53,320 bases of DNA from JBMZCV01 sp049613665 (GCA_049613665.1 JBMZCV010000009.1:1-53320), one strand, 5' to 3'. Shown: positions 36,001 through 45,786, counted from the first letter of the stretch. Numbers and translations: made by a program. Notes: a model not told the origin generated them from the letters alone.

Positions 36001-36411
36001 CATCTAGTTATTAGCTCGTTTTGTCACTATAACTTATTGATGAAATAGCATCAATAAGAACACTTTATACCTTTTCAAGTTTAAGAAAAAAGCGTTTTAA
36101 AAGTGTCTTTTGCCTTCAAAAAACGATAACATTTTACAAAATCAAAGCTCAATTACTAAAATTATAGTGTATGATAAATGAAATGAAGAGTATTTTAGTT
36201 TTTTTCTTTCTTGCAAATTTGATACAAAAGTAAACATAAACCGTAAAAAAAAAGATATATTAACACATTTATGACATTAACATATCAATACACTTATTTT
36301 TTTTCAAAAAAACATTTTGTTTACACTTTTTTGACTACTACAAAAACTTTCTGCTTAGTCTGCTGTTTTGTTTTTATTGTTTTTTTTACATAAAAAGAAT
36401 CGAATAAATCG

Positions 36412-36419
36412 TAATTTTG
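36412..36419 (+). promoter_or_regulatory. Candidate -7 box of hemH (TAATTTTG)
   Basis: TAnnTTTG match 43 bases before the hemH start codon. No clear -33 box. Confidence 0.45.
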
Positions 36420-36462
36420 CATTTTTCGCAAATAGAAAAATCGTAAAATCAAGTATAAAGAT

Positions 36463-37500
36463 ATGCAAGCAAAAATAGGTGTTTTACTTATCAATTTAGG
36501 CACACCAGATAGCCCTTCAAATGGCGATGTGCGAAAATATTTAAATGAATTTTTGACTGATTGGCGTGTTATAGATATTCCAGTAATTCGTCGTCAATTA
36601 TTGGTAAGAGGGTTTATTTCGCCTTTTCGCTCTCGTAGTTCGGCCGAATCTTACAGAGAAATTTGGGACGAAAGAGGCTCGCCACTCAAGTATATTAGCG
36701 AAGATTTGACAGAAGCTCTGCAAGAAAGTTTGGACAAACGCAATGATGGAAAAGAATATGTAGTAGAATTGGCTATGCGTTATCAATCGCCGAGCATAGA
36801 ACAAGGCCTGTTAAAATTGCGTGAACAGCTTGTCAATCAATACATTATACTTCCTTTATTTCCACAATATGCTTCTGCTTCTACGGGTTCGGCACATCAA
36901 GAAGTGATGCGAATATTGAGCGGCTGGCAAACTATTCCACCTGTCAATTTTATACAAAGCTATTGCGACAATCCAGATTTTATTGATGCTTTTGTGCAAA
37001 TTGGTAGCAAGTATAAAGTGGCTGACTATGACCATGTTTTGTTTAGCTTTCATGGCATTCCGCAACGACAATTGCGAAAAGCAGATACTTGCGATTATTG
37101 TTTAAAAACGCCAGATTGTTGTGAAACAAGAAACGAAAAAAATCAGTTTTGCTATGGCTCGCAATGTGTAGCAACGGCTCATGCACTAGCCGATAGAATG
37201 AAGTTGTCGAAAGAAAAATATACGATTTCATATCAGTCTCGTTTGGGCAAAGACCCATGGATGGAACCTTATACGGTGCAAGTTTTGGAAGAATTGGCGA
37301 AAAAAGGACATAAAAAAGTATTGGTTTATTGCCCAGCTTTTGTGGCAGATTGTTTGGAAACAATTTTTGAAATTGCGGTAGAATATCAAGAAGATTTTGA
37401 AAAGTTTGGTGGCGAAAAAGTACAACTTGTCGAAAGCTTGAATGCTCATCCACTTTGGGTAAAAACACTTGAAAACATGATAACGGATAACAAAATTTAA
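36463..37500 (+). CDS. hemH: Ferrochelatase
   Basis: HemH inserts Fe2+ into protoporphyrin (or coproporphyrin, depending on the pathway) to make heme. The 345-aa protein begins IGVLLINLGTPDSPSNGDVRKYL and contains IILPLFPQYASASTGSA. The proposed metal-binding His197 lies in FSFHGIPQRQLRKAD, and Glu299 lies in YCPAFVADCLETIFEI. Between residues about 207 and 234 there are seven Cys (TCDYCLKTPDCCETRN then QFCYGSQC), a cluster seen in some bacterial ferrochelatases where a [2Fe-2S] centre has been proposed. Whether this one binds a cluster is not shown. No other heme gene is in the window, but a di-heme peroxidase lies 1.5 kb downstream. Confidence 0.95.
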   Translation: MQAKIGVLLINLGTPDSPSNGDVRKYLNEFLTDWRVIDIPVIRRQLLVRGFISPFRSRSSAESYREIWDERGSPLKYISEDLTEALQESLDKRNDGKEYVVELAMRYQSPSIEQGLLKLREQLVNQYIILPLFPQYASASTGSAHQEVMRILSGWQTIPPVNFIQSYCDNPDFIDAFVQIGSKYKVADYDHVLFSFHGIPQRQLRKADTCDYCLKTPDCCETRNEKNQFCYGSQCVATAHALADRMKLSKEKYTISYQSRLGKDPWMEPYTVQVLEELAKKGHKKVLVYCPAFVADCLETIFEIAVEYQEDFEKFGGEKVQLVESLNAHPLWVKTLENMITDNKI

Positions 37501-37510
37501 CATAACTGTT

Positions 37511-37621
37511 TAGGTATGGGCTTTTGAGATAAAAAATGAAACTATTTTCTTTTAGGCAAAGCTGTTTTTGAACTGAATAGCATCGCTCTTGAGTGAAAAA
37601 AAGCTGTCGCATAAATGGAAA
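37511..37621. repeat. R4 dispersed repeat, copy 1
   Basis: About 110 bp, strongly similar to 53139-53245. Shared blocks are GGCTTTTGAGATAAAAAAT, AAACTATTTTCTTTTAGGCA and AAAAAAGCTG. The CTATTTTCTTTTAGGC and TTTTGAACTGAATAG parts also resemble pieces of R2. Confidence 0.75.
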
Positions 37622-37662
37622 TAGGTATTTTTTAGCCAAAATTGCCATAACGTAAATAGTTA

Positions 37663-37711
37663 CAATTTAACTATTATATCTAAATAATTGCAATTTAACT
37701 ATTATATCTAA
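37663..37711 (+). repeat. Two 21-bp direct repeats (operator-like)
   Basis: CAATTTAACTATTATATCTAA occurs exactly at 37663-37683 and again at 37691-37711, a 28-bp period. Each copy overlaps TTAACTA / TAGTTAA inverted pairs. It is about 310-355 bases upstream of the regulator start and could be a binding site. Confidence 0.6.
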
Positions 37712-38018
37712 TTAGTTAAATAAAAATACATTTTTCGTAAACAACTTTCTATGTTTGCTGTTTATTAGGTAAACTATTTTGCACATAAAAAATATTATTG
37801 TTATTGCTTCTGTTATTTTTTTTCTTTTGATAAATAAAAGCATATCACAATATAAATAACTACACATATAAATACCTGATAATGTGCTTTTTTTATAGTA
37901 AAAAAACAATAAATTTTCTTTTTAGTGTTACATTTTTATTAAAAAAAAAATAAACTATCAATAGTAATTTAGTTTAAATTAATACATTTTCACAATTTGT
38001 TTTTACGAAAAAAATATC

Positions 38019-38912
38019 ATGGGACAATATTCAATTAAGGAATTAGAACACTTGACAGGTGTAAAAGCACATACTTTGCGAATATGGGAACAGCGTTATA
38101 AGTTTGTGAAACCTAAACGAACACGCACAAATATCAGATATTATACAGATGATGATATGAAGAAAATTCTCAACATATCTATTCTAAATAAGTATGGTTT
38201 GCGTATTGGTACGATTGCAAAAATGGATAAAAATGCAATAAAAGAAAATATAAATAACATCAGTGAAAGTAACGAATCTTTCAAATATGAGCTACATATC
38301 AACAAACTAGCGACTTGTATGCTAGAACTTGATGAGCAAGGTTTTGAAAAAATCATAACGACTTGTATTTTGCAAGTTGGTTTAGAAAAAACGATGTTTT
38401 CTATTATTTATCCTTTTTTGCAAAAAATCGGTGTGATGTGGCTAACAAATCGTGCAAATCCTGCTCAAGAGCATTTCATTGTCAATTTGATTCGTCAAAA
38501 ACTCATTGTTGCCATAGATGGCCAAGTGGTAAAACCAGACAATAACTCTAAAAAGTATCTTTTATTTTTGCCTGAAGATGAGTTACATGAAGTAAGTCTT
38601 TTGTTTCTTTGCTATTTGCTCAAAGTCAGAAATCATATAGTCACTTATTTGGGTGCAAATGTGCCTTTCAGCAATATTATTCCTATTGCAAACAAAAGTA
38701 AGTCTGAATATTTATATACTATTTTTACTGCTCCGATAGATAAAAATGAAATGCTTAACTATTTGAAAAATCTATCGCAAAAAGTACCTAACAAACAAAT
38801 CGTTGCTTCTGGTTCGCAAGTTTGTAAATTGAATATTGATAAGTTACCTAAAAATGTTTCTGTGCTCAAAAGTATTAATGAAATTATGCAGTTTGTTGAA
38901 AATTCGCATTAG
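38019..38912 (+). CDS. CarH/LitR-type MerR regulator with B12-binding domain
   Basis: The 297-aa protein has a MerR helix-turn-helix (residues 4-72: YSIKELEHLTGVKAHTLRIW and RYYTDDDMKKI). A helical cap and Rossmann-like B12-binding domain follow. The cap carries Trp141 and Glu151-His152 with exactly nine residues between, matching the W-x9-EH motif of CarH light sensors, which bind adenosylcobalamin. The B12-domain motif is E188-L-H190-E-V-S193 compared with D-x-H-x-x-G; the cobalt-ligating His is kept while Gly is Ser. Such regulators repress carotenoid or photoprotection genes in the dark and release DNA in light. No carotenoid gene is in this window, so the target is unknown. hemH lies upstream and a di-heme peroxidase is convergent downstream. 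Confidence 0.88.
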   Translation: MGQYSIKELEHLTGVKAHTLRIWEQRYKFVKPKRTRTNIRYYTDDDMKKILNISILNKYGLRIGTIAKMDKNAIKENINNISESNESFKYELHINKLATCMLELDEQGFEKIITTCILQVGLEKTMFSIIYPFLQKIGVMWLTNRANPAQEHFIVNLIRQKLIVAIDGQVVKPDNNSKKYLLFLPEDELHEVSLLFLCYLLKVRNHIVTYLGANVPFSNIIPIANKSKSEYLYTIFTAPIDKNEMLNYLKNLSQKVPNKQIVASGSQVCKLNIDKLPKNVSVLKSINEIMQFVENSH

Positions 38913-38995
38913 AACTTATTTGTTTTCCGATACATTTCTCAATTTTCAACTCTAGCAAGTAGCCAAAAAAACGATGACTACATAGCAACCCTTTT

Positions 38996-40138
38996 TTATT
39001 CAAAAGGATTGCTGAAAGCTGGATTATTTATAAATGTTGTGTCTGTCAAGGTGTGCAAAAATGCGATAATAGCGTCTTTTTCCTCTTGATTCAACTGCTT
39101 GCCTGGAATACCAAAATCTGCTTGAATAATAAAGTCTAAATTCGGCGACACTTTGATGCCTTCGCTATAATGGTCTAATACTTCTTCGAGGGTTTCGAAG
39201 CGGCCATCGTGCATATAAGGTGCTGTCAGTGCTATATTTCGCAAGCTAGGTGTGCGAAATAAACCATTGTCTCCCTCCTCTCCTGTTATTTCTCCTAAGC
39301 CTTTGTCTAAAAAATCATTGAGATTGGCGACTTCATCTAATCCATTGTTATGAAATTGATTGTCGGTAAACAAAAAAGCAGGATCAACATGACAGTGAAA
39401 ACAATCGCCTCCGCTTTCATCTACAAACAAAGCATATCCCAACTCTTCTTGCTCGGTAAGTTGCACGCCAGAGCCTGGTGTAATAGCTAAATCAAATTTT
39501 GAATTTCCGCTAATCATCGTGCGTTCAAACTGTGCTAATGCTTTTGTTACTTCTGCTGGCGTGATTTCTTTCGTGCCAAAAGCTTCATAAAATGCTTTTC
39601 GATACATTTTGCTGCCCATCAATTTACAAACAGCATCTGGCCATTCTTGGTGCAGTTCAATAGGATTTGGCACAGGTTCGAGAGCTTGTTCTTCGAGCGT
39701 TTCCGAGCGGCCGTCCCAAAACAAGCGAGGAGTCCAAGCGAGATTGAAAAGTGCCATCGAATTTCGGTTACCTGCAATCCCATCAATGCCTGTGCTAAAA
39801 GCTTCTCCATTGTCGGTAAAGGCGAAACTAGCATTGTGACAGCTTGCACAAGATTGTGTGCTATCGCCAGACAAAATAGGGTCGTAAAACAACATTCTTC
39901 CCAAAGCTACGCCTTCTTCTGTTAGCTGATTGTTTGGTGGAATATTCATGCCGCTCACTATGTTTTGAAAAGTCGCAGGCACATTGAGTTCATAAGCCGT
40001 TGGCGTATCGTTGAGGCTGCTCCAATCTATGGTTAGGTTTTCGCCACAAGCTCCTACATCATTTGGTATTTCTTCATCACAACAAGAAAATAAAGCTCCT
40101 GTTGTAAGTATGATTGATATAAAAAATACTTTTTTCAT
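38996..40138 (-). CDS. Di-heme cytochrome c peroxidase family lipoprotein
   Basis: This 380-aa protein has a signal peptide ending LFSCC, with Cys19 or Cys20 as a likely lipidation site. Two c-type heme motifs are present: CASCH (Cys97, Cys100, His101) and CFHCH (Cys246, Cys249, His250). Family landmarks are LGRMLFYDPILSGDSTQSC, GNRNSMALFNLAWTPRLFWD (about residues 125-143), FRTPSLRNIALTAPYMHDGR and ALAQFERTMISGNSKFD. This is the MauG/CcpA group: periplasmic enzymes that reduce H2O2 using electrons from cytochrome c or oxidise protein side chains. The exact role in this organism is open. It is divergently placed from the next T9SS cargo. Confidence 0.93.
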   Translation of the reverse strand: MKKVFFISIILTTGALFSCCDEEIPNDVGACGENLTIDWSSLNDTPTAYELNVPATFQNIVSGMNIPPNNQLTEEGVALGRMLFYDPILSGDSTQSCASCHNASFAFTDNGEAFSTGIDGIAGNRNSMALFNLAWTPRLFWDGRSETLEEQALEPVPNPIELHQEWPDAVCKLMGSKMYRKAFYEAFGTKEITPAEVTKALAQFERTMISGNSKFDLAITPGSGVQLTEQEELGYALFVDESGGDCFHCHVDPAFLFTDNQFHNNGLDEVANLNDFLDKGLGEITGEEGDNGLFRTPSLRNIALTAPYMHDGRFETLEEVLDHYSEGIKVSPNLDFIIQADFGIPGKQLNQEEKDAIIAFLHTLTDTTFINNPAFSNPFE

Positions 40139-40717
40139 GTTTTAGTTTTATTTTGCTATCTGTTTTTGAGAGTAGAAAGATACATTATTTCAGATATTTT
40201 TTAAGTATTATCAAGTTAAAAAGCAATCTGTTTGTTCAAAAAATAACATTTTTGAAAGGGTGTTTGTTTATTTTAGTTTCAAAAATTTTTTTTTCAGCAC
40301 ATTAGACATTATTCACAAAAAAAGCGTACATGAAAATAAAAACATGATTGGATAAATGCGAATATTACATTTGCATAATTTTAGCAAATGTTGTCGTAAA
40401 ACGAGGTAATAGGCACTTCTAAAGTGCCTACCACCTTATTCTTCTATTATTTCTTATCTAAAATTTTGTGAATAAACTCTATTCAAATTATTTTTTTTTA
40501 TGTTTATAAAAACCTTCTAATCAATGCTTTTTTTATGGCTAAGTCCCAAAATTTGTGCTTGACATTTGAATATAAATAAATGAGATTTGTTGTATAAATA
40601 TCAATGTTATGATTTTGTGATAGATTTGTTTTTTTAATCAAAAAAAGTTATATTCCTGTTACAATACCAAAAGTTAAAAAATCAATCTTATTTTTTATAC
40701 TAAAATACAATTACATC
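40139..40717. other. 579-bp divergent intergenic region with R3 hairpin
   Basis: Contains R3 copy 3 at 40405-40436 and a TACATTTG box at 40366-40373. No coding frame. Confidence 0.55.
40405..40436. repeat. R3 hairpin, copy 3 (reverse of copy 2)
   Basis: GGTAATAGGCACTTCT pairs with the arm AAGTGCCTACCACC. The flank GTAAAACGA before it equals the inverted flank of copy 2 at 32642-32650, so the element is longer than the hairpin. Confidence 0.8.
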
Positions 40718-43700
40718 ATGTTGAAAACATTAATTTATCTTGCTTTATGGGCAAGTGCTTCGATTTTTTTCGTCAAAAATGAAGCCAATGCTCATTCACA
40801 TCACAATCACAAGCACGAAACCAAGATTTCATTTATCGAAAATGGCGGCCAATGGCACGAAAATATTTTGTATAAAGGCAGTTTGAATGGTTTAAACACC
40901 ATTTTTCTCGAAAAACAAGCATTCACTTTTGTCTATTTCGATAAGGAAGATATGAAAAATATGCACGATTTTTCGCAAGCTACCGAAAGCGAAAAAGCCA
41001 AATATTGCATGAAAGGACACAGCTATAAAGTGAATTTTCTGAATAGCAAAACGCCAACTATCATAAAAGGCATTGATAAACACAGAGCTTATCACAATTA
41101 TTTTTTGGGAAATGACAGCAAAAAATGGGCTAAAAAAATGGGTGTTTATGGAGGTATTTTTTATGAAAATTTGTATCAAAATATTCATTTAAGTGCTTAT
41201 AGTGCCAACAATAGTTTGAAGTACGATTTTGTGGTAGAAGCAAATGCCGATGCTTCGCAAATCGCTTTACAATATGATGGTACAGATAGAATGAGTGTGC
41301 AAAATGGTCGTTTGGTAAGTTATTTGTCCATAGAAACGATTATTGAACAAAAGCCGTATGCTTATCAAATTGTTGATGGAAAAGAAACGCAAGTAGCTTG
41401 CAATTATGTGTTGGACGAAAAAACGAAAATACTTTCTTTCGATTTTCCAGATGGCTACGACAAAAATTTACAACTCGTGATTGACCCAGAAGTAGTTGCG
41501 GCTACTTTATCGGGAACGACAGGATTTTCAAGTAACTATGGACATAGTGCTACTTTTGATGCCGAAGAAAACATCTTTACGGCTGCTATTTCTTTTGATT
41601 CAGCATATCCAACTACTTTGGGAGCATTCCAAACGGCTTATGGCGGCGGCGGTACTGATATTGCGATTAGCAAACTCAATCCGACAGGAACAGATTTGAT
41701 ATATGCTACTTTTTTGGGTGGCAATGGTGGCGATTATCCGCATAGTCTTTTTGCAGACAATAATTTGAATTTACATATTTTAGGCTCATCGGATTCACAA
41801 AACTATCCTACTTCAAACAATGCTTTTAATACTACGCCTAATGGTAATGTTGATATAATTGTAAGTGTACTTTCTGCTGATGGCTCAGATTTGATAGGTT
41901 CTACCTATTTAGGTGGCACGGCAGAAGATGGTAGAAATACTACTTCTAACAACTATGGCGACCAATATAGAGGCGAAATTATAGCAGATGCTGTTGGCAA
42001 TTCTTATATTGCTAGTTGCACAAGTTCTGCCGATTTTCCTGTTTTGGCAAATGCTATTCAAACAGATTTTTTGGGTGGCAATGGTATTAATCAAAACCAA
42101 GATGGCGTTTTATTTAAACTAAATAACGATTTATCAACTTTAGAATGGAGTACTTATTTGGGGAGTTCAGAAAACGATATGTGTTTCGGCTTGCGTTTAG
42201 ATGAAAATGAAAATATTTATGTATGTGGAGCAGCAGGAGCTGATGATTTTCCTAGCGTTGTGGGTGGCTATGAAGAAACTCATATTGGCGGAAATGATGC
42301 TTTTATATTGCACATTTCGGCTGATGGCTCTAATATTCTGAATAGCACCTTTTCAGGAGGTATTCTTAATGATTGGGCGTTTTTTATAGATATAGACAAT
42401 GAAGGTGATGTAGCTATTTTTGGCCAAACAGAAACTAATGTTACTCTTTATCCAGATGATATTTATACTCAAGATGGTAATCAGTTTATTGCCAATTTTA
42501 AAACTGATTTAAGCGATATAAAATATATGACTTCTATAGGTGGTTCGAGTCTCACTCCTACCGCTTTTATGATAGACCATTGTGGTTATATTTATTTCTC
42601 TGGCTATAATGCGGAAGCAGGTTTGGAGACTACAAGCGATGCAATTTTAAATGATGGTGGTTTTTATATCGGTGTTTTAGAACCTAATAGTACAGGATTA
42701 CATTATGCTACCTACTACACAGGTAATCATGTTGATGGCGGCACGAGTCGGTTTTCCAAAAAAGGTATGCTTTATCAAGCTGTTTGTAGCGGTGGTTTTT
42801 TTTTAACTAACGACGATGCTTATGCTCCTACTCAAAGTACAAGCTGGGATATAGGCGTTTTTAAAATAGATATTGGTACAAATGGGGCTAATGCTGTTAC
42901 ATCTAGCTCAATTAATACTATTGGTTGTGTGCCGCTTACAGTAGATTTTTCTAGCTTTGGCAGTTCAGGAACAGAGTTTTTGTGGGATTTTGCAGATGGC
43001 AATCTTAGCACAGAAATTTCGCCTACTCACATTTTTACAGAAACGGGTATTTTTGAGGTACAGCTTATCGCAAACAATCCGACAAGTTGTAATTTATCTG
43101 ATACGACATATTTGCAAGTTTCAGTTTTAGATGGAGATGAAATTTTTGTTCAAGAAATCGGCATTTGTGAAAATGAAGTTTTCACTTTGCAAGCTCCAAA
43201 TTCTGAAAATGCTTTTTATGTATGGCAAGATGGCTCGACAAACCAAACTTTTGTTGGAACGGAAGAAGGCACTTATTGGGTAACGACTACCTTTCCAAAC
43301 TTGTCTAACTGCTCACAAACAGATAGTTTTTATGTAAATTACATGAATGAATCTTTAGATTTGGGAGAAGATATATTTGAGATAGCAGATTTCAATTATA
43401 CGCTTGATGCCACAACAACAAATGCGACTTATTTGTGGTCTAATGGCTCAAATGAATCTAGTATTACAGTTTCGGAAACAGGCGAATATTGGGTGGCCGT
43501 ATATTTGGGTAACTGTGTTACGACAGATAGCATTTATTTAGGTTTCCTAAATTCTTCTATCGAAAATAACGATATTTTACATACGCAAATCAAAGTTTTT
43601 CCAAATCCTATGCAAAATCAGCTTTCGGTAGAAATGGATAATATTGTTTTTGAACAAGCTGAACGCAAAACGGCTGTCATCTTCGATAATTTGGGCAGAA

Positions 43701-43828
43701 AAGTGTATGAAAACGAGCTACAAAATGCAACTGAAACGATTGATGTGCAGCATTTTTCGGCTGGTTTTTATGTCTTGCAAATTGATGTCGATGGCAAGTT
43801 ATGGACGCAAAAAATAGTTAAAGAGTAA
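40718..43828 (+). CDS. Large SBBP/PKD surface protein with T9SS sorting domain
   Basis: The protein has 1036 aa. A signal peptide (to about residue 25, ANA) is followed by a His-rich start (seven His-containing positions in HSHHNHKHE). A DUF7948-like domain (about 33-260; FIENGGQWHENILYKG and YHNYFLGNDSKKWAKKMGVY) comes next. Beta-propeller SBBP-type repeats (about 260-690) carry motifs such as WSTYLGSSENDMCFGLRLDE and DAFILHISADGSN. A PKD domain (about 735-805, FLWDFADGNLSTEISPTHIF) and strand-rich modules precede the type A T9SS sorting domain (from about residue 958, IKVFPNPM, ending KIVKE). It is a candidate SprA-exported surface or released protein; no enzymatic motif. Confidence 0.92.
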   Translation: MLKTLIYLALWASASIFFVKNEANAHSHHNHKHETKISFIENGGQWHENILYKGSLNGLNTIFLEKQAFTFVYFDKEDMKNMHDFSQATESEKAKYCMKGHSYKVNFLNSKTPTIIKGIDKHRAYHNYFLGNDSKKWAKKMGVYGGIFYENLYQNIHLSAYSANNSLKYDFVVEANADASQIALQYDGTDRMSVQNGRLVSYLSIETIIEQKPYAYQIVDGKETQVACNYVLDEKTKILSFDFPDGYDKNLQLVIDPEVVAATLSGTTGFSSNYGHSATFDAEENIFTAAISFDSAYPTTLGAFQTAYGGGGTDIAISKLNPTGTDLIYATFLGGNGGDYPHSLFADNNLNLHILGSSDSQNYPTSNNAFNTTPNGNVDIIVSVLSADGSDLIGSTYLGGTAEDGRNTTSNNYGDQYRGEIIADAVGNSYIASCTSSADFPVLANAIQTDFLGGNGINQNQDGVLFKLNNDLSTLEWSTYLGSSENDMCFGLRLDENENIYVCGAAGADDFPSVVGGYEETHIGGNDAFILHISADGSNILNSTFSGGILNDWAFFIDIDNEGDVAIFGQTETNVTLYPDDIYTQDGNQFIANFKTDLSDIKYMTSIGGSSLTPTAFMIDHCGYIYFSGYNAEAGLETTSDAILNDGGFYIGVLEPNSTGLHYATYYTGNHVDGGTSRFSKKGMLYQAVCSGGFFLTNDDAYAPTQSTSWDIGVFKIDIGTNGANAVTSSSINTIGCVPLTVDFSSFGSSGTEFLWDFADGNLSTEISPTHIFTETGIFEVQLIANNPTSCNLSDTTYLQVSVLDGDEIFVQEIGICENEVFTLQAPNSENAFYVWQDGSTNQTFVGTEEGTYWVTTTFPNLSNCSQTDSFYVNYMNESLDLGEDIFEIADFNYTLDATTTNATYLWSNGSNESSITVSETGEYWVAVYLGNCVTTDSIYLGFLNSSIENNDILHTQIKVFPNPMQNQLSVEMDNIVFEQAERKTAVIFDNLGRKVYENELQNATETIDVQHFSAGFYVLQIDVDGKLWTQKIVKE

Positions 43829-43848
43829 TTTTTTTCAGTACAAAAATC

Positions 43849-43893
43849 AAAAGTAGCTGTGAATTTCTTTGTTTTATTCATAGCTGCTTTTTT
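43849..43893. terminator. Bidirectional hairpin terminator
   Basis: AAAAGTAGCTGTGAAT pairs with ATTCATAGCTGCTTTT with one wobble, flanked by A and T runs, between convergent genes. Confidence 0.9.
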
Positions 43894-43905
43894 CGTAAAA
43901 AAAAT

Positions 43906-45765
43906 CTACATTTTATACACCTCAATACCTGCCGAAGCCGTCAATTTATACAAAAAACCATTTTTGAGATTGTATTTTCCTTCGCCATATTTATAACTTA
44001 CTTTCTGTGTTTCCTTATCAATGCTTAAAATCAATTGCAGCTTTTTCAAAATTTCCGTTTCGTAAGTTGTCAAACCATGATTTTCTTCTGAAAGGCGATA
44101 AGTAAATTCATTTACCACTACTTCATTTTCGTGCAAAGAAGGATAGGCAACATACAATTCAATAAGCTTTGTTTCAAATGAATTTTCATACTTTATAGCA
44201 TAATAAATATCTTCTTCTTCCACTCGAAAATGCCGATAAGGCCGTTGTATTTTCTGCTTTTTTCGGCTGATTTCCTTTGGCATTTCAGGATTTTCAAGAT
44301 TGTAAATAGTCCAAAAATACCCCTCCTCGTCATAGTTTGTCGTGCTTGCTACCAATTGCTGTTCATAAAAGCTTAATGTGAGATAGGAACGATACGGCAA
44401 TACCTCTTTTTGTTTATTTCCATCAAATAAATATTTAGGCGAAGTCAAAGCATCAATATTAAAAACGGTAAGTCCACCACCATCAAAGCCGTCGCCTAAG
44501 TTCACTCCTCCAATACACATCAGATTATCTTTTACTGCAATTAAACCGCAATTTGTACGTTTTTTTCGCAGTTCTCCACTCATATTTGCAACAAAGTTCA
44601 AGGAAGCATCGCCATTATTTTGAAACAAATTTATTTTATCATTAAACTCATTCCTACCACAAACCGCAACTATATCGTCTAAAACGACAAAATCTGTGCG
44701 ATAAGTAGATGTTTTGTAAAGCACATTTTCGACAGTAGCCGTTTGTTTGTTGAAAATATATAAAGCATTAAAATCGTGAAAATATAGATGTTTCTCATTT
44801 TTCGTTTTTCCAACATTGTTTACTATCACAATATCGCTACCGAAAGTCTCATGAATAATGCTTTCTTTCCATTCTTTATTAGGCTTTCCTCTCTCTAACA
44901 TAATTAGTTTTTGCTCTGAATAACCTTCCGCTGCTTCTGCGACTTCATTAATAAAAATTTTATCCATACTTTCATTTTCGATAATTTTTTCTGGTATCCA
45001 GTGTTCTTTAGCAGCATATTTTGTTTTCAAAACAGGCTGCTTTGCATTTGAAATATCTATCCAAAAATACTGTTTTTTTGTATTTACAAATAATGTTTGT
45101 TCATTAACCTTTTTCATAATACTAATATCGCTAAACAACTTTCTTGCATTTGTTGCTTCTATTTCATCAAAACTATATTTTCCAACAATTTTCAGCTCGC
45201 AAACATCATAAGCATCTATCAAATACAAGTTGTTGCAAAGCACTGCAATATATCTATTATTTACGATTAGTTTTGTTGCATTTTTAGTTCGAGAAATCAT
45301 TTTTGCAGGCAATTGCAAAGATGAAATAACTTTGTGTTCTTCTCGAAACTCTACTACATTTTCTCTTACTGTAACATAAAACGGTGCATCTTTGAAAACC
45401 TCATTACCTCGCCCAACAGACGGACTACAATTTCGATGCAAATAACTATTCTCCCTTATCGTATCGCCCAAAAGTGTGGCTAGTGAGCATACTGCACTTC
45501 TTGCATCGTCTTTTACTGCTATTTTTTTAAGCACTTGAATACTTTTCGGATAGCTGACATCAAAAACAGTCAATAATTTTTCTTCGCCATCACTCACAGC
45601 ATACAAATGTTCATTTATCAGATAAACAGCACTAGCATCAAAGCCAATATGATGATGAATTTCTGGCCGATTTTCGATAGGGAAATTGTATTGGGCTTTT
45701 AAAATAGGTGCGTAAAAAAGTGTTACTAGTAGCAGTAAAAGTGTAAAAAGGTGTGCTTTTTTCAT
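43906..45765 (-). CDS. Hypothetical exported beta-propeller-like protein
   Basis: This 619-aa protein has a clear signal peptide (LLLLLVTLFYAPILKA, cleavage before QY). The mature sequence is rich in short strands that repeat a display-like pattern (AVYLINEHLYAVSDGEEKLL, YIAVLCNNLYLIDAYDV, NNVGKTKNEKHLYFHDFNAL and DNLMCIGGVNLGDG), consistent with LVIVD-type or other beta-propeller blades. It has no T9SS sorting domain or lipobox, so it is probably periplasmic or outer-membrane associated. I do not recognise a named family. Just past its start codon lies the relic next to the duplicated genes. Confidence 0.65.
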   Translation of the reverse strand: MKKAHLFTLLLLLVTLFYAPILKAQYNFPIENRPEIHHHIGFDASAVYLINEHLYAVSDGEEKLLTVFDVSYPKSIQVLKKIAVKDDARSAVCSLATLLGDTIRENSYLHRNCSPSVGRGNEVFKDAPFYVTVRENVVEFREEHKVISSLQLPAKMISRTKNATKLIVNNRYIAVLCNNLYLIDAYDVCELKIVGKYSFDEIEATNARKLFSDISIMKKVNEQTLFVNTKKQYFWIDISNAKQPVLKTKYAAKEHWIPEKIIENESMDKIFINEVAEAAEGYSEQKLIMLERGKPNKEWKESIIHETFGSDIVIVNNVGKTKNEKHLYFHDFNALYIFNKQTATVENVLYKTSTYRTDFVVLDDIVAVCGRNEFNDKINLFQNNGDASLNFVANMSGELRKKRTNCGLIAVKDNLMCIGGVNLGDGFDGGGLTVFNIDALTSPKYLFDGNKQKEVLPYRSYLTLSFYEQQLVASTTNYDEEGYFWTIYNLENPEMPKEISRKKQKIQRPYRHFRVEEEDIYYAIKYENSFETKLIELYVAYPSLHENEVVVNEFTYRLSEENHGLTTYETEILKKLQLILSIDKETQKVSYKYGEGKYNLKNGFLYKLTASAGIEVYKM

Positions 45766-45786
45766 GGTTTTTATAAAATGTTAAGA

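Larger units (their letters stand above)
35729..36462. other. 734-bp divergent intergenic region with R2 element
   Basis: Contains the R2 repeat copy at 35895-36000 and a TAATTTTG box at 36412-36419 before hemH. The rest is A/T-rich with no coding frame. Confidence 0.55.
37501..38018. other. 518-bp region upstream of the CarH-like regulator
   Basis: Holds the R4 repeat copy at 37511-37621 and two 21-bp direct repeats at 37663-37711. No gene is seen. Confidence 0.6.

Noticed and set aside
37043..37648. 201-codon minus-strand frame opposite hemH
   Set aside because: It overlaps the well-supported ferrochelatase and R4 DNA, and shows no domain.
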